A stretch of 28,292 nucleotides of DNA from an uncultured Clostridia bacterium (GTDB lineage: Bacteria > Bacillota > Clostridia > Oscillospirales > Acutalibacteraceae). The stretch is taken from NCBI GenBank assembly GCA_937907605.1, contig CALCYI010000066.1, positions 1-28,292 on the forward strand. The letters run 5' to 3'. Of the stretch, positions 6,839 to 14,405 are shown piece by piece (the first letter of the stretch is position 1; every line of letters starts with the position of its first letter). A model generated the notes under the pieces. It was not told the DNA's origin, searched no databases, and saw only the letters and a program-made list of their open reading frames with translations. The position numbers were made by a program, and so were the translations under genes.

Positions 6839-9465
6839 TATCCGATTTCCTCAATGGATTTCTTAATCGCGGCAATCTTTTCTTCAAGCATTGCTGCGTC
6901 CTGTCTGTTCTGCTCAACAACCCTTTCGGGAGCTTTATTAACGAAGCCCGGGTTATTCAGCTTCTTATTAATGAACGCAAGCTTATCCTCAGCCTGAGCA
7001 AGCTCTTTTTCAAGGCGCTTTCTCTCCGCCTCAAAATCAACGAGGTCACCGAGCGGGATATAAATCTTAGCGTCGTCGGTGATAATCGTTACAACGTTGC
7101 CGAGGTCGCCGAAGCTGTCCGCGGTTTCAACCTCGCTTGCTGAGGCAAGGCGCTTAACGAACTCCGCGCCCTTTGCAAAAATATCGGTCTTAGCGCTTTC
7201 GATAAATACCTTTGCCTTCTTGCTCGGCGGTATATTCATCTCCGCTCTCCTGTTACGAATTGTGCGGATTGCCGTCATGATAACCTCCATTTCAGCCTCG
7301 TCGGCTTCAAAGGAAAGGCTCTCGTCATATCGGCACCAGTCGGAAATCATAATCGACTCCGTATCGTGCGGGATTGCCTGATATATTTCCTCGGTAATGA
7401 ACGGCATAAACGGGTGAAGAAGCTTTAAGATATATGTCAGAACGAATACGAGTACCGCCTTAACGTTTTCCTTAGCGGTGTCGTCGCTGCCCTGAAGTCT
7501 GATTTTTGCAATTTCAATATACCAGTCGCAGAATACGTCCCAGATAAAGTCGTAAAGCTTCTGAACTGCAATACCGAGCTCGTATTTATCAAGGTTTTCG
7601 GTTACCTCTTTTGCAAGGGAGTTAGCCTTCGAGATAATCCATTTATCCTCAATAAGCAGAGTCTCGGGCAAGCCCTCATACTTATAATCCTCACCGAGAT
7701 ACATTAAAACGAAGCGAGCGGCGTTCCAGAGCTTATTAGCAAAGTTACGGGAAGCCTTAACTCTCTCATCGGAAAAACGCATATCGTTACCAGGTGAATT
7801 ACCTGTTGCGAGAGTAAAGCGGAGCGCGTCGGCGCCGTATTCGTCAATAATCTCAAGCGGGTCAATGCCGTTACCGAGGGATTTACTCATCTTCCTGCCA
7901 AGCGCGTCGCGTACAAGCCCGTGAATAAGAACCGTATCAAAAGGAACCTGTCCCGTCTGTTCAATGCCTGAGAACATCATTCTCATTACCCAGAACGGAA
8001 TAATATCGTAACCCGTTACGAGAGTATTAGTCGGATAATACTTTTTATAATCCTCGGTTTCGTCAGGCCAGCCCATAGTCGAAAACGGCCAGAGCGCTGA
8101 GGAGAACCAGGTATCGAGAGTATCGGGGTCCTGGTGAATATGAGTACTGCCGCAATGAGCGCACTTTTCGGGAGTTTCACGGCTTACCGTGATTTCGCCG
8201 CACTCGTCGCAGTACCAGGCGGGGATTCTGTGTCCCCACCAGAGCTGACGGGAAATACACCAGTCACGGATATTTTCAAGCCAGTGGAAATAGGTCTTTT
8301 CATAACGCTTCGGAACAAACTTTGTTTCGTCGTTCTTAACAGCGTCGATAGCGGGACCTGCAAGGGGCTTCATAGATACAAACCACTGCTTTGAAACCTT
8401 AGGCTCGATAGTAGTACCGCAGCGGTAGCAGGTACCAACATTATGGGAGTAATCCTCAATTTCGAGCATTGCACCCTCAGCCTTTAAGTCCTCAACGATA
8501 GCCTTACGGCACTCGTATCTGTCCATACCGCTGTAACGTCCCCAGCCGTCTTTAATATGAGCGTCGTCGGTCATAACGTCGATAATCTCAAGGTTATGAC
8601 GGAGTCCTACCTCAAAGTCGTTGGGGTCGTGAGCGGGAGTAATCTTAACAACGCCCGTACCGAATTCAATATCAACGTAATCGTCGGCAATAACGGGAAT
8701 CATACGGTGAACGAGCGGAAGGTCAATCATCTTACCTACGCAGTCCTTATAGCGCTCATCGTTGGGATTAACCGCAACTGCGGTATCGCCGAGCATGGTC
8801 TCGGGACGGGTGGTAGCAAGCTCGAGATAGCCGCTTCCGTCGGCAAAGGGATACTTAAGGTGCCAGAAATGTCCCGCCTGGTCCTCGTACTCAACCTCTT
8901 CATTGGAAATCGAGGTAAGACAATGCGGACACCAGTTAATTATACGGTCACCGCGATAAATTAAGCCCTTTTCATAAAGACGGTTAAAGACCTCGACAAC
9001 GGCTTTATTACATCCCTCGTCAAGCGTAAAGCGCTCTCTGTCCCAGTCGCACGAGGAGCCGAGCTTTTTAAGCTGCTCGATAATTCTTCCGCCATACTGA
9101 CGTCTCCACTCCCACGCTCTTTCAAGAAAGCCCTCGCGTCCTAAATCCTCTTTAGAGATTCCCTCTTCGCGCATTGCCTTTACAATCTTTGCTTCTGTTG
9201 CAATAGAGGCGTGGTCAGTTCCCGGAAGCCAGAGGGTGTTATAGCCGCTCATTCTCTTATAACGGATTAAAATATCCTGGAGAGTATTGTCAAGGGCATG
9301 TCCCATATGAAGCTGTCCCGTAATGTTAGGAGGAGGAATAACTATCGTATAAGGCTCCTTCTCCGACTTAACGTCAGCGTGAAAATACTTTCCGTCAAGC
9401 CAGAATTTATAAATCCTGTCCTCAAACGAAGAAGGATTATACTGTTTTTCAAGTTCTTTTGACAT
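6838..9465 (-). CDS. valS: Valyl-tRNA synthetase
   Basis: A ~875-residue class I aminoacyl-tRNA synthetase charging tRNA-Val. The HIGH motif appears as HMGH (residues 53-56, PPPNITGQLHMGHALDN), the KMSKS motif as GRKMSKSLGNG, and the CP1 editing domain includes TTRPETMLGDTAVAVNP. A Cys cluster (CDECGEITVS and CAHCGSTH) suggests a zinc site. The C-terminal arm is the Val-specific coiled coil (DFEAERKRLEKELAQAEDKL). An upstream in-frame ATG at 9474 directly abuts AGGAG with no spacing, so the ATG at 9465 (9-base spacing) is preferred. It is controlled by the T-box leader at 9483-9714. Confidence 0.97.
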   Translation of the reverse strand: MSKELEKQYNPSSFEDRIYKFWLDGKYFHADVKSEKEPYTIVIPPPNITGQLHMGHALDNTLQDILIRYKRMSGYNTLWLPGTDHASIATEAKIVKAMREEGISKEDLGREGFLERAWEWRRQYGGRIIEQLKKLGSSCDWDRERFTLDEGCNKAVVEVFNRLYEKGLIYRGDRIINWCPHCLTSISNEEVEYEDQAGHFWHLKYPFADGSGYLELATTRPETMLGDTAVAVNPNDERYKDCVGKMIDLPLVHRMIPVIADDYVDIEFGTGVVKITPAHDPNDFEVGLRHNLEIIDVMTDDAHIKDGWGRYSGMDRYECRKAIVEDLKAEGAMLEIEDYSHNVGTCYRCGTTIEPKVSKQWFVSMKPLAGPAIDAVKNDETKFVPKRYEKTYFHWLENIRDWCISRQLWWGHRIPAWYCDECGEITVSRETPEKCAHCGSTHIHQDPDTLDTWFSSALWPFSTMGWPDETEDYKKYYPTNTLVTGYDIIPFWVMRMMFSGIEQTGQVPFDTVLIHGLVRDALGRKMSKSLGNGIDPLEIIDEYGADALRFTLATGNSPGNDMRFSDERVKASRNFANKLWNAARFVLMYLGEDYKYEGLPETLLIEDKWIISKANSLAKEVTENLDKYELGIAVQKLYDFIWDVFCDWYIEIAKIRLQGSDDTAKENVKAVLVFVLTYILKLLHPFMPFITEEIYQAIPHDTESIMISDWCRYDESLSFEADEAEMEVIMTAIRTIRNRRAEMNIPPSKKAKVFIESAKTDIFAKGAEFVKRLASASEVETADSFGDLGNVVTIITDDAKIYIPLGDLVDFEAERKRLEKELAQAEDKLAFINKKLNNPGFVNKAPERVVEQNRQDAAMLEEKIAAIKKSIEEIG

Positions 9466-9482
9466 TCTGTTCATCTCCTAAT

Positions 9483-9509
9483 AAAAAAGCCGCCTCAACA
9501 ATGAGGCGG
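9483..9509 (-). terminator. Intrinsic terminator of the valS T-box
   Basis: On the minus strand CCGCCTCA (9502-9509) pairs with TGAGGCGG (9490-9497) around a 4-base loop, followed by C and six T. It is the default OFF structure that forms when charged tRNA-Val is abundant, and lies 18 bases ahead of the preferred valS start. Confidence 0.9.
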
Positions 9510-9714
9510 AATAATTCCGTGGTACCACTCAAATTACGCGCAAAAGCACGTCACTCTGACCTTTAACGCAGGAATACGTAGCGGGCTAATTAGATTTCTC
9601 ACCCGCTCGGCTCATAAGCTACCTTCGCTCCTCTCGGCTGACGGCTCGCACCGAACGCCGCCTCTCTTAAAACCTTAAGAAGTTACTCCTCTTAATCAAT
9701 GCCTTTTCAATATT
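9483..9714 (-). promoter_or_regulatory. T-box riboswitch leader of valS (Val specifier GUA)
   Basis: A tRNA-sensing leader that senses uncharged tRNA-Val. On the minus strand it has the stem I signatures AGAGGAGTAA and AGAGAGG. A putative specifier codon GTA lies at 9620-9622, in context GAAG-GTA-GCTTATGAGCC, comparable to the usual specifier-ACCTTTGAG arrangement. The T-box GAGTGGTACCACGG is at 9518-9531, and a terminator follows at 9483-9509. TGGT in the T-box would pair with the tRNA end ACCA, fitting the A discriminator of tRNA-Val. The T-box call itself is strong; the exact specifier position is my alignment by eye. Confidence 0.9.
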
Positions 9715-9720
9715 GAAAAT

Positions 9721-9749
9721 ATAATAACAGATAAAAAACACCTTGTCAA
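9721..9749 (-). promoter_or_regulatory. Sigma-A promoter of the valS operon
   Basis: Consensus TTGACA (9744-9749) and TATTAT (9721-9726) with 17 bp between on the minus strand. The -35 and spacer overlap the spoVM terminator (9733-9767): the terminator's T-tract is the promoter spacer. Confidence 0.85.
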
Positions 9750-9767
9750 GACAACAAGGCGTTTTTA
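9733..9767 (-). terminator. Terminator after spoVM
   Basis: The arms 9755-9766 and 9734-9745 form a 12-bp stem around a 9-base loop, with one G-U pair that is only a pair in the minus-strand RNA, and the T-run 9733-9738 lies at its base. It closes the long yicC-spoVM cluster 4-5 bases after the spoVM stop. Confidence 0.85.
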
Positions 9768-9771
9768 TTAA

Positions 9772-9861
9772 TCAGTCATCGTATTTGATTTTCTTAACCT
9801 TAAATACTGCTCTGAGTATTGGAGCAATAAGCTTCGGGCTCTTAATAAGTACTACCTTCAT
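9772..9861 (-). CDS. spoVM: Stage V sporulation protein SpoVM homologue (29 residues)
   Basis: A 29-residue peptide beginning MKVVLIKSPKLIAPILRAVF. SpoVM is an amphipathic helix that marks the convex forespore membrane and recruits SpoIVA to start coat assembly. Aligned without gaps to the 26-residue B. subtilis protein as I remember it, identical positions are M1, K2, I6, K7, P9, K10, I15, R17 and A18; P9 is the residue important for curvature recognition there. The tail is rich in Lys. The RBS is near perfect (AGGAGG, 8-base spacing) and overlaps the stop of the upstream membrane peptide. Position also fits: in B. subtilis spoVM directly follows thiN (yloS). It is too short for ordinary gene finders. 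Confidence 0.85.
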   Translation of the reverse strand: MKVVLIKSPKLIAPILRAVFKVKKIKYDD

Positions 9862-9873
9862 ATGTATCCCCTC

Positions 9874-10020
9874 CTATGATTTAACAACCATAATACCGAG
9901 GACAATGATTACGCCCGCAAGTATCCTCGTTACCCACACGGCAGGAAGACACAGGGAAATAGCACACCCTATACCGAATGCAACCCACATAAAGTTCTTT
10001 TTAGGTCCGCAGCCTCTCAT
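9874..10020 (-). CDS. Small membrane peptide (48 residues) encoded with spoVM
   Basis: A 48-residue hydrophobic peptide, which I do not recognise. The start MRGCGPKKNF is positively charged. Two hydrophobic stretches follow (about residues 11-29 and 31-46) separated by a T-R, and it ends MVVKS. Cysteines occur at positions 4, 19 and 24. The start ATG at 10020 is preceded by GAGGGTGA. The stop codon TAG is part of the spoVM Shine-Dalgarno (TAGGAGG), so the two are translationally linked. The pair has its own candidate promoter at 10052-10080. Co-expression suggests a forespore-membrane or coat-related role, which is inference only. Confidence 0.7.
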   Translation of the reverse strand: MRGCGPKKNFMWVAFGIGCAISLCLPAVWVTRILAGVIIVLGIMVVKS

Positions 10021-10051
10021 TTCATCACCCTCTGATTAGTTGTTACACTGT

Positions 10052-10080
10052 ATTATATGAGGGTTTTGAAAAAGTGTTAA
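10052..10080 (-). promoter_or_regulatory. Candidate promoter for the membrane peptide and spoVM
   Basis: On the minus strand, TTAACA (10075-10080, overlapping the thiN stop) and TATAAT (10052-10057), 17 bp apart, fit sigma-A. The -10 also reads CATATAAT, close to the sigma-E -10 consensus (CATACAAT-like), and spoVM is sigma-E dependent in B. subtilis. No good sigma-E -35 is evident, so the class is undecided. Confidence 0.5.
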
Positions 10081-10718
10081 TCGTTTGCTTCAATTAAAAG
10101 CAGCGTTCCCTTTTTTACGCTTACGGTACAGTACTCATCGGTAATGTAATTACCGAGTCCGTACTGCTCGCCCTGAGATAAGCTGAGCTCCTCCTTGCCG
10201 TACCAGCCCGCAGTATAAAAAGCGCCCTTTATGCTGACGCCCTCGCAATCCTCAAGGAAGGCGAAAAGCGAGAAGAAGTCATAATCCTTTTTAAAAGTAT
10301 GCTCCCCTGTAATGAGGCTCACCCTGTTATGAGCATCAATAATCACACATTCTGCGCCGTGCTTTCTGCAATAATCAAGACAGAGCAGATTAGCGTACGT
10401 ATGGTCAAGGCGGGAGCCGATTGCGTTAAATATTTCAATCTTTTTAAAGCCGTTTTCGACGGCGTAAACTACGCAGTTGAAGGTATCCGAGCGTGATTTT
10501 TCAATGGGAAAAGTAATAATCTCGCACTCGGTTTCAGGTCTTTTCGACGAGTCGAAATCGGCAATAATCAAATCAGGCTTAATGTCTGCTTTTTCAAGAA
10601 CACGGTAGCCCGAGTCGGCGGCTATTATAAAGCTGTTTTTATCAACACGTTCTTTTAAAAACTCCGCGCAGTCATTCGGCGCGCCCGAAACGACCGTGCA
10701 TTTTACTTTGTCTGCCAT
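10077..10718 (-). CDS. thiN: Thiamine pyrophosphokinase ThiN
   Basis: A 213-residue thiamine diphosphokinase that converts thiamine and ATP to thiamine diphosphate and AMP. The Asp-rich active site is present: AADSGYRVL (D35), DLIIADFDSS (D54, D56), then SRSDTFNCVVYAVENG and IGSRLDHTYANL. The C-terminal beta-rich thiamine-binding domain follows. It overlaps the end of rsgA by 16 bases. AAGGA within rsgA lies 9 bases ahead of the ATG. The order rsgA-thiN-spoVM matches B. subtilis except that rpe, normally between rsgA and thiN, is absent. Confidence 0.92.
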   Translation of the reverse strand: MADKVKCTVVSGAPNDCAEFLKERVDKNSFIIAADSGYRVLEKADIKPDLIIADFDSSKRPETECEIITFPIEKSRSDTFNCVVYAVENGFKKIEIFNAIGSRLDHTYANLLCLDYCRKHGAECVIIDAHNRVSLITGEHTFKKDYDFFSLFAFLEDCEGVSIKGAFYTAGWYGKEELSLSQGEQYGLGNYITDEYCTVSVKKGTLLLIEAND

Positions 10719-11590
10719 TCCTTAATATCCTTAACGTCATTATACATCTGGACGTAGCTGTTGTGCCTTGATACAGAAATTTTGCCCTCTTTTACTGCCT
10801 CGGCAACGGCGCAGCCCTTATCGTTAATATGGGAGCAGTTAGTGGAGAACTTGCACATATCGAGGTACTGTCGAAATTCCCTGAAGCAATACGGCAAATC
10901 GTCCTTAAGTATTCTCTCACACCGCTCAAAATCAAGCGAGGAAAAGCCCGGCGTATCGGCAATATATCCGCCGTCGGTTTTAAAAAGCTCGCAGTGACGC
11001 GTTGTATGGCGTCCGCGCCCTAGCTTTTTGCTCGTTTCGCCCGTTTCAAGCGAAAGGTCGGGGAAAATATTATTTAGCAGGGTGCTCTTCCCCACGCCCG
11101 TATTGCCCGTAAAAGCGCAGACCTTATCCTTAAGCAACGCCTTAACCTCGTCGGCTCCGCCGCCGCTCGTATTATCGCATACTACAACCTTAAAGCCGGC
11201 GTTTTTATAGATTTCCTCATATTCCTTATACGAGGAGTCAAGGTCGGTTTTTGTGAAAACAACAACGGGCTCAATTTCCTTATACTCGGCGATTGCAATA
11301 AGCTTATCAATAATAAGCGGATTCAGCTTAGGGTCAACGACGGAGGAAATTATAAACAGCCTGTCTATATTCGCAAGCGGAGGTCTTATAAGAGAATTTT
11401 TACGGGGGAGGATTTTATCTATTGAATTATACTGCTCGCCCTCATAGACGGTAATCTCAACATTATCGCCTACAAGCGGGGTGATTTTTTGATTACGGAA
11501 GCTTCCCCTTGCTTTACACTCATAAACGGAATCAGCGGATTCTACATAGTAGAAGCCGCCGATGCCCTTAATTATTTTACCTTTAATCAT
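10703..11590 (-). CDS. rsgA: Ribosome small-subunit GTPase RsgA
   Basis: A 295-residue circularly permuted GTPase that checks late 30S maturation. An N-terminal OB fold (about 1-68) precedes the permuted GTPase motifs in the order G4 (TKTD, 113-116), G1 (GNTGVGKS, 162-169) and G3 (DTPG, 212-215). A C-terminal zinc site has C246, C252, H254 and C260. It starts 3 bases after the prkC stop and its Shine-Dalgarno lies inside prkC. In B. subtilis the homologue (CpgA/YloQ) is a PrkC substrate, so the kinase-GTPase adjacency may be functional; that link is known there and inferred here. Confidence 0.96.
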   Translation of the reverse strand: MIKGKIIKGIGGFYYVESADSVYECKARGSFRNQKITPLVGDNVEITVYEGEQYNSIDKILPRKNSLIRPPLANIDRLFIISSVVDPKLNPLIIDKLIAIAEYKEIEPVVVFTKTDLDSSYKEYEEIYKNAGFKVVVCDNTSGGGADEVKALLKDKVCAFTGNTGVGKSTLLNNIFPDLSLETGETSKKLGRGRHTTRHCELFKTDGGYIADTPGFSSLDFERCERILKDDLPYCFREFRQYLDMCKFSTNCSHINDKGCAVAEAVKEGKISVSRHNSYVQMYNDVKDIKEWQTK

Positions 11591-11593
11591 ATA

Positions 11594-13654
11594 TTACGGC
11601 GTATCCTCGTTTGAGGGCTCTTCGGGCGGTGCTTCAGCCGTCGTTGTGGTAGTCGTCGTATCGTTCTTTGAAGCGCTTGTAAAGTCAACCGTAAGGGTTT
11701 CGTCCTTTTCACCCTTGAATAAAACCTGCTCCTTTTCTCCGAGCTTATCAAGAGTAATCGAAATTGTTTTCTGCTTGCCCTTTTCGCCGGGTACGCTGAC
11801 GGAATAGCTTGAACCGTCAAGGGTTACTGTTTTCTTTGTGTTCTGCGCGCCGTCAACTGAAACTATGATAGTATCCTTAACTGTTTTGCCGTCCTTATTA
11901 ATAACGGTAGGAAGCTTAATGGATACGGTAGCCTTAAGCTGCTTTTCGGTAGTTGTGGTCGTAATTCCCGAGGAAATAACAAGCTTAATGGAATCCGTTA
12001 CCTGCGCCTCGGCACCGGGCGACGGCGACTGGGACATAACGGTATCCTTAGGCATCGTACTGTCCTGAGTTACGAATGAAATATTAGTAAAGCCGTACTT
12101 CTCAAGGAATGCCCTTGCGCCGTTCTTATTAAGTCCGTAAACGTCGGGAACCTTAACGGTTTCAATAACCGTCGTTGAAGGACCTACCGAAACGTAAACG
12201 GTAACCTCCTTATCAGCCTCAACGGGAGTGTTAGCCTTCGGGTCGGTATAAACGACCTTACCCTCCTCAACATTCTCGCTGTTTACCGTAACAAAGTTAA
12301 TATTAATAATACCCGCTTTTTCAAGCACAGTCTTTGCCTGAGACTGAGTATAGCCGAAAACGTTGGGGATAGTTATTCCGTCCTCTGCTGCAGCTACCGT
12401 GAGGATAACCTCGCTGCCCTCTTGAACCTTAGTGCCCGCATCCGGAGTCTGACCGATAACGGTACCCGGAAGCTCCTTATCTGTCTTTTCATACTCGGGA
12501 ACGAGCTTATACTTATAAACGCCGTTCTGGCTCGCCTCATAGACCTCGTCCCATGAGGAGCCTACAAAGTTTTCAAGCGCATAGGTTTCCTTATGCATAC
12601 CGTTAGTAATGCTCATAATAAGCAGCACTACCGCGGTAGCAAGCACGATTAATCCGATTATCACGGCGGTGATAATCTTCTTTTTCCTGTCAGGGTCCTC
12701 ATACACAGGCTCCGCAATATATGGCGGAGTCTGACTTCCCGTGTCGCCCTTAGGAATTTCGCCTTTTGCGATAATCTTAGTGGGGTTCGAGTCCTGCTTA
12801 GGAGTTGCATAATTAAAGGTTGTCTGAGGATTTTTAACTATTTCCTCAATATCAAGCAGCATTTCCGTCGCCGTCTGATAACGGTCAAGCGGGTTCTTCT
12901 GCATAGCGCGGATACAAATCTGCTCAAGCCCGAGCGGTATGTCGGGATTAATATCCGTAAGCTTTTTAGCGTCAGCCTGAAGCTGCATAAGCGCTACCGA
13001 AACAGCGCTCTCTGCTTCAAAGGGAACGTCGCCCGAAAGCATTTCGTAAAGCACTACGCCGAGCGAATATATATCCGCCTTTTCGTCGGTGAACTCGCCC
13101 TTTGCCTGCTCGGGAGCAATATAATGAACAGAGCCGATTGCCTCCTCGGTCAGAGTTTTTGTATCGCTCCTTGAAAAACGGGCAATACCGAAATCGGTAA
13201 CCTTTATATTACCGCTCGGAAGCAGAATAATATTCTGAGGCTTAATGTCCCTGTGAACTATTCCCTTGTCGTGAGCGTGCTGAACCGCCTTTAAAATCTG
13301 GGTCATAAAGAACAGCGCGTCGTTCCAGGTAATAGCTCCCTGCTTATTAATATATTCCTTAAGCGTAATTCCGTCGATATACTCCATTACGATATACTGG
13401 AGCTTTTCGCCGAAATTAACGTCGTATACCTTAACGATATTGGGATGGGAAAGGAGGGCGATTGCCTTTGATTCATTCTTAAAACGCCTTTTGAAATCGT
13501 CGTTTGAGAGGAATTCATCCTTAAGAATTTTAACGGCAACAATCCTGTCGTCGACATTGTCATAAGCCTTGTAAACAACGCTCATTCCGCCAACGCCGAC
13601 AATCTCCTGTACCTCATATCTTCCGTCAAGTCTTTTTCCAACGTAATTATCCAT
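11594..13654 (-). CDS. prkC: Ser/Thr protein kinase with PASTA domains (PrkC/StkP type)
   Basis: A 686-residue membrane kinase. The cytoplasmic kinase domain (1-275) has the VAVKIL lysine K42, HRDIKPQN (134-141) and DFG (154-156), so it looks active. A Pro/Lys linker leads to one membrane helix (about 327-348). The extracellular part has three PASTA repeats (about 357-421, 424-492, 499-563), which in the family bind muropeptides or lipid II. Unlike the simplest relatives it then carries a further ~95-residue beta-rich segment (570-665) and a Thr-rich tail ending EDTP. It is preceded by its phosphatase prpC with 22 bases between. Roles in the family include growth control and germination signalling. 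Confidence 0.95.
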   Translation of the reverse strand: MDNYVGKRLDGRYEVQEIVGVGGMSVVYKAYDNVDDRIVAVKILKDEFLSNDDFKRRFKNESKAIALLSHPNIVKVYDVNFGEKLQYIVMEYIDGITLKEYINKQGAITWNDALFFMTQILKAVQHAHDKGIVHRDIKPQNIILLPSGNIKVTDFGIARFSRSDTKTLTEEAIGSVHYIAPEQAKGEFTDEKADIYSLGVVLYEMLSGDVPFEAESAVSVALMQLQADAKKLTDINPDIPLGLEQICIRAMQKNPLDRYQTATEMLLDIEEIVKNPQTTFNYATPKQDSNPTKIIAKGEIPKGDTGSQTPPYIAEPVYEDPDRKKKIITAVIIGLIVLATAVVLLIMSITNGMHKETYALENFVGSSWDEVYEASQNGVYKYKLVPEYEKTDKELPGTVIGQTPDAGTKVQEGSEVILTVAAAEDGITIPNVFGYTQSQAKTVLEKAGIININFVTVNSENVEEGKVVYTDPKANTPVEADKEVTVYVSVGPSTTVIETVKVPDVYGLNKNGARAFLEKYGFTNISFVTQDSTMPKDTVMSQSPSPGAEAQVTDSIKLVISSGITTTTTEKQLKATVSIKLPTVINKDGKTVKDTIIVSVDGAQNTKKTVTLDGSSYSVSVPGEKGKQKTISITLDKLGEKEQVLFKGEKDETLTVDFTSASKNDTTTTTTTAEAPPEEPSNEDTP

Positions 13655-13676
13655 TTATCTTCTCCGTAAAAAAGTA

Positions 13677-14405
13677 TTATTTTGCGATTGCGACAACGGT
13701 AATATTGTCGCCGCCGCCGTTGGTATTCGCTTTCTTAACAAGTCTGTCCGCAAATGCGTAGTACTGACCGTCGCTGATTTCATTATATATTTCAGTTGTT
13801 GATACGTAATTAGTCAGACCGTCGGTACAGAGAAGGAGGATTTCCTCCTCTCCGAGATAAATCTGTTCAAAATCGGCGTCAATCCTTTTATCCACGCCGA
13901 TTGCCCTCGTGATATAGTTCTTATTGGGGTGAACCTCCGCTTCGTCGGCAGTAATTTCGCCCTTATTAACTAAATCCTGTACGTAGCTATGGTCGACGGT
14001 AATCTGCTTAATCTCGTTCTTCTCAACGATATAAGCCCTGCTGTCGCCCGCATGGGCTATATAAGCGTCGTCGCCGCGCACGATTGCGCATACTACGGTA
14101 GTACCCATGCCCTGAAGCTCAGGCCTCGTATCCGCCATATCGTAAACCTCTATATTAGCCGCGGTTATTGCGGAATCAAGGAGATTTTTAATCGAGGAAT
14201 CGCGCATTTTTTCGTTATAGCAGGAGGTAATCTTTTCGGAAATGACCTTAACCGCAAGCTTTGACGCTATATCGCCGCCAGAGGCGCCGCCCATACCGTC
14301 GCACACAACCGCCCAGACAACCTCGCCCGGAAGCTCGCCGACCGCATAAGCGTCCTGGTTGCTTTCCCTAACTATACCTCTATCGGTTTTTGCAACAATT
14401 TTCAT
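13677..14405 (-). CDS. prpC: PP2C-type Ser/Thr phosphatase PrpC
   Basis: A 242-residue soluble PPM/PP2C phosphatase that reverses PrkC phosphorylation. The metal-site motifs are present in order: RESNQDAY near the N-terminus, CDGMGGASGG at 35-44, GDSRAYI, LLLCTDGLTNYV and the terminal GGGDNITVV. The start overlaps the rlmN stop as ATGA, giving translational coupling. The length is that of the minimal catalytic domain, without an added sensor or membrane segment. Confidence 0.96.
   Translation of the reverse strand: MKIVAKTDRGIVRESNQDAYAVGELPGEVVWAVVCDGMGGASGGDIASKLAVKVISEKITSCYNEKMRDSSIKNLLDSAITAANIEVYDMADTRPELQGMGTTVVCAIVRGDDAYIAHAGDSRAYIVEKNEIKQITVDHSYVQDLVNKGEITADEAEVHPNKNYITRAIGVDKRIDADFEQIYLGEEEILLLCTDGLTNYVSTTEIYNEISDGQYYAFADRLVKKANTNGGGDNITVVAIAK

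Noticed and set aside
8557..8964. Plus-strand ORF of 135 codons inside valS
   Set aside because: An antisense shadow of a conserved synthetase, produced by its codon composition.
9743..10039. Plus-strand ORF of 98 codons
   Set aside because: It is antisense to spoVM and the small membrane peptide, which have good ribosome sites and synteny; the plus frame has no family resemblance.
11594..11820. Thr-codon run in the prkC tail as a tandem repeat or frameshift site
   Set aside because: The run is short (six Thr with mixed codons) and the reading frame continues to a normal stop; Thr-rich tails are usual in surface proteins of this lineage.
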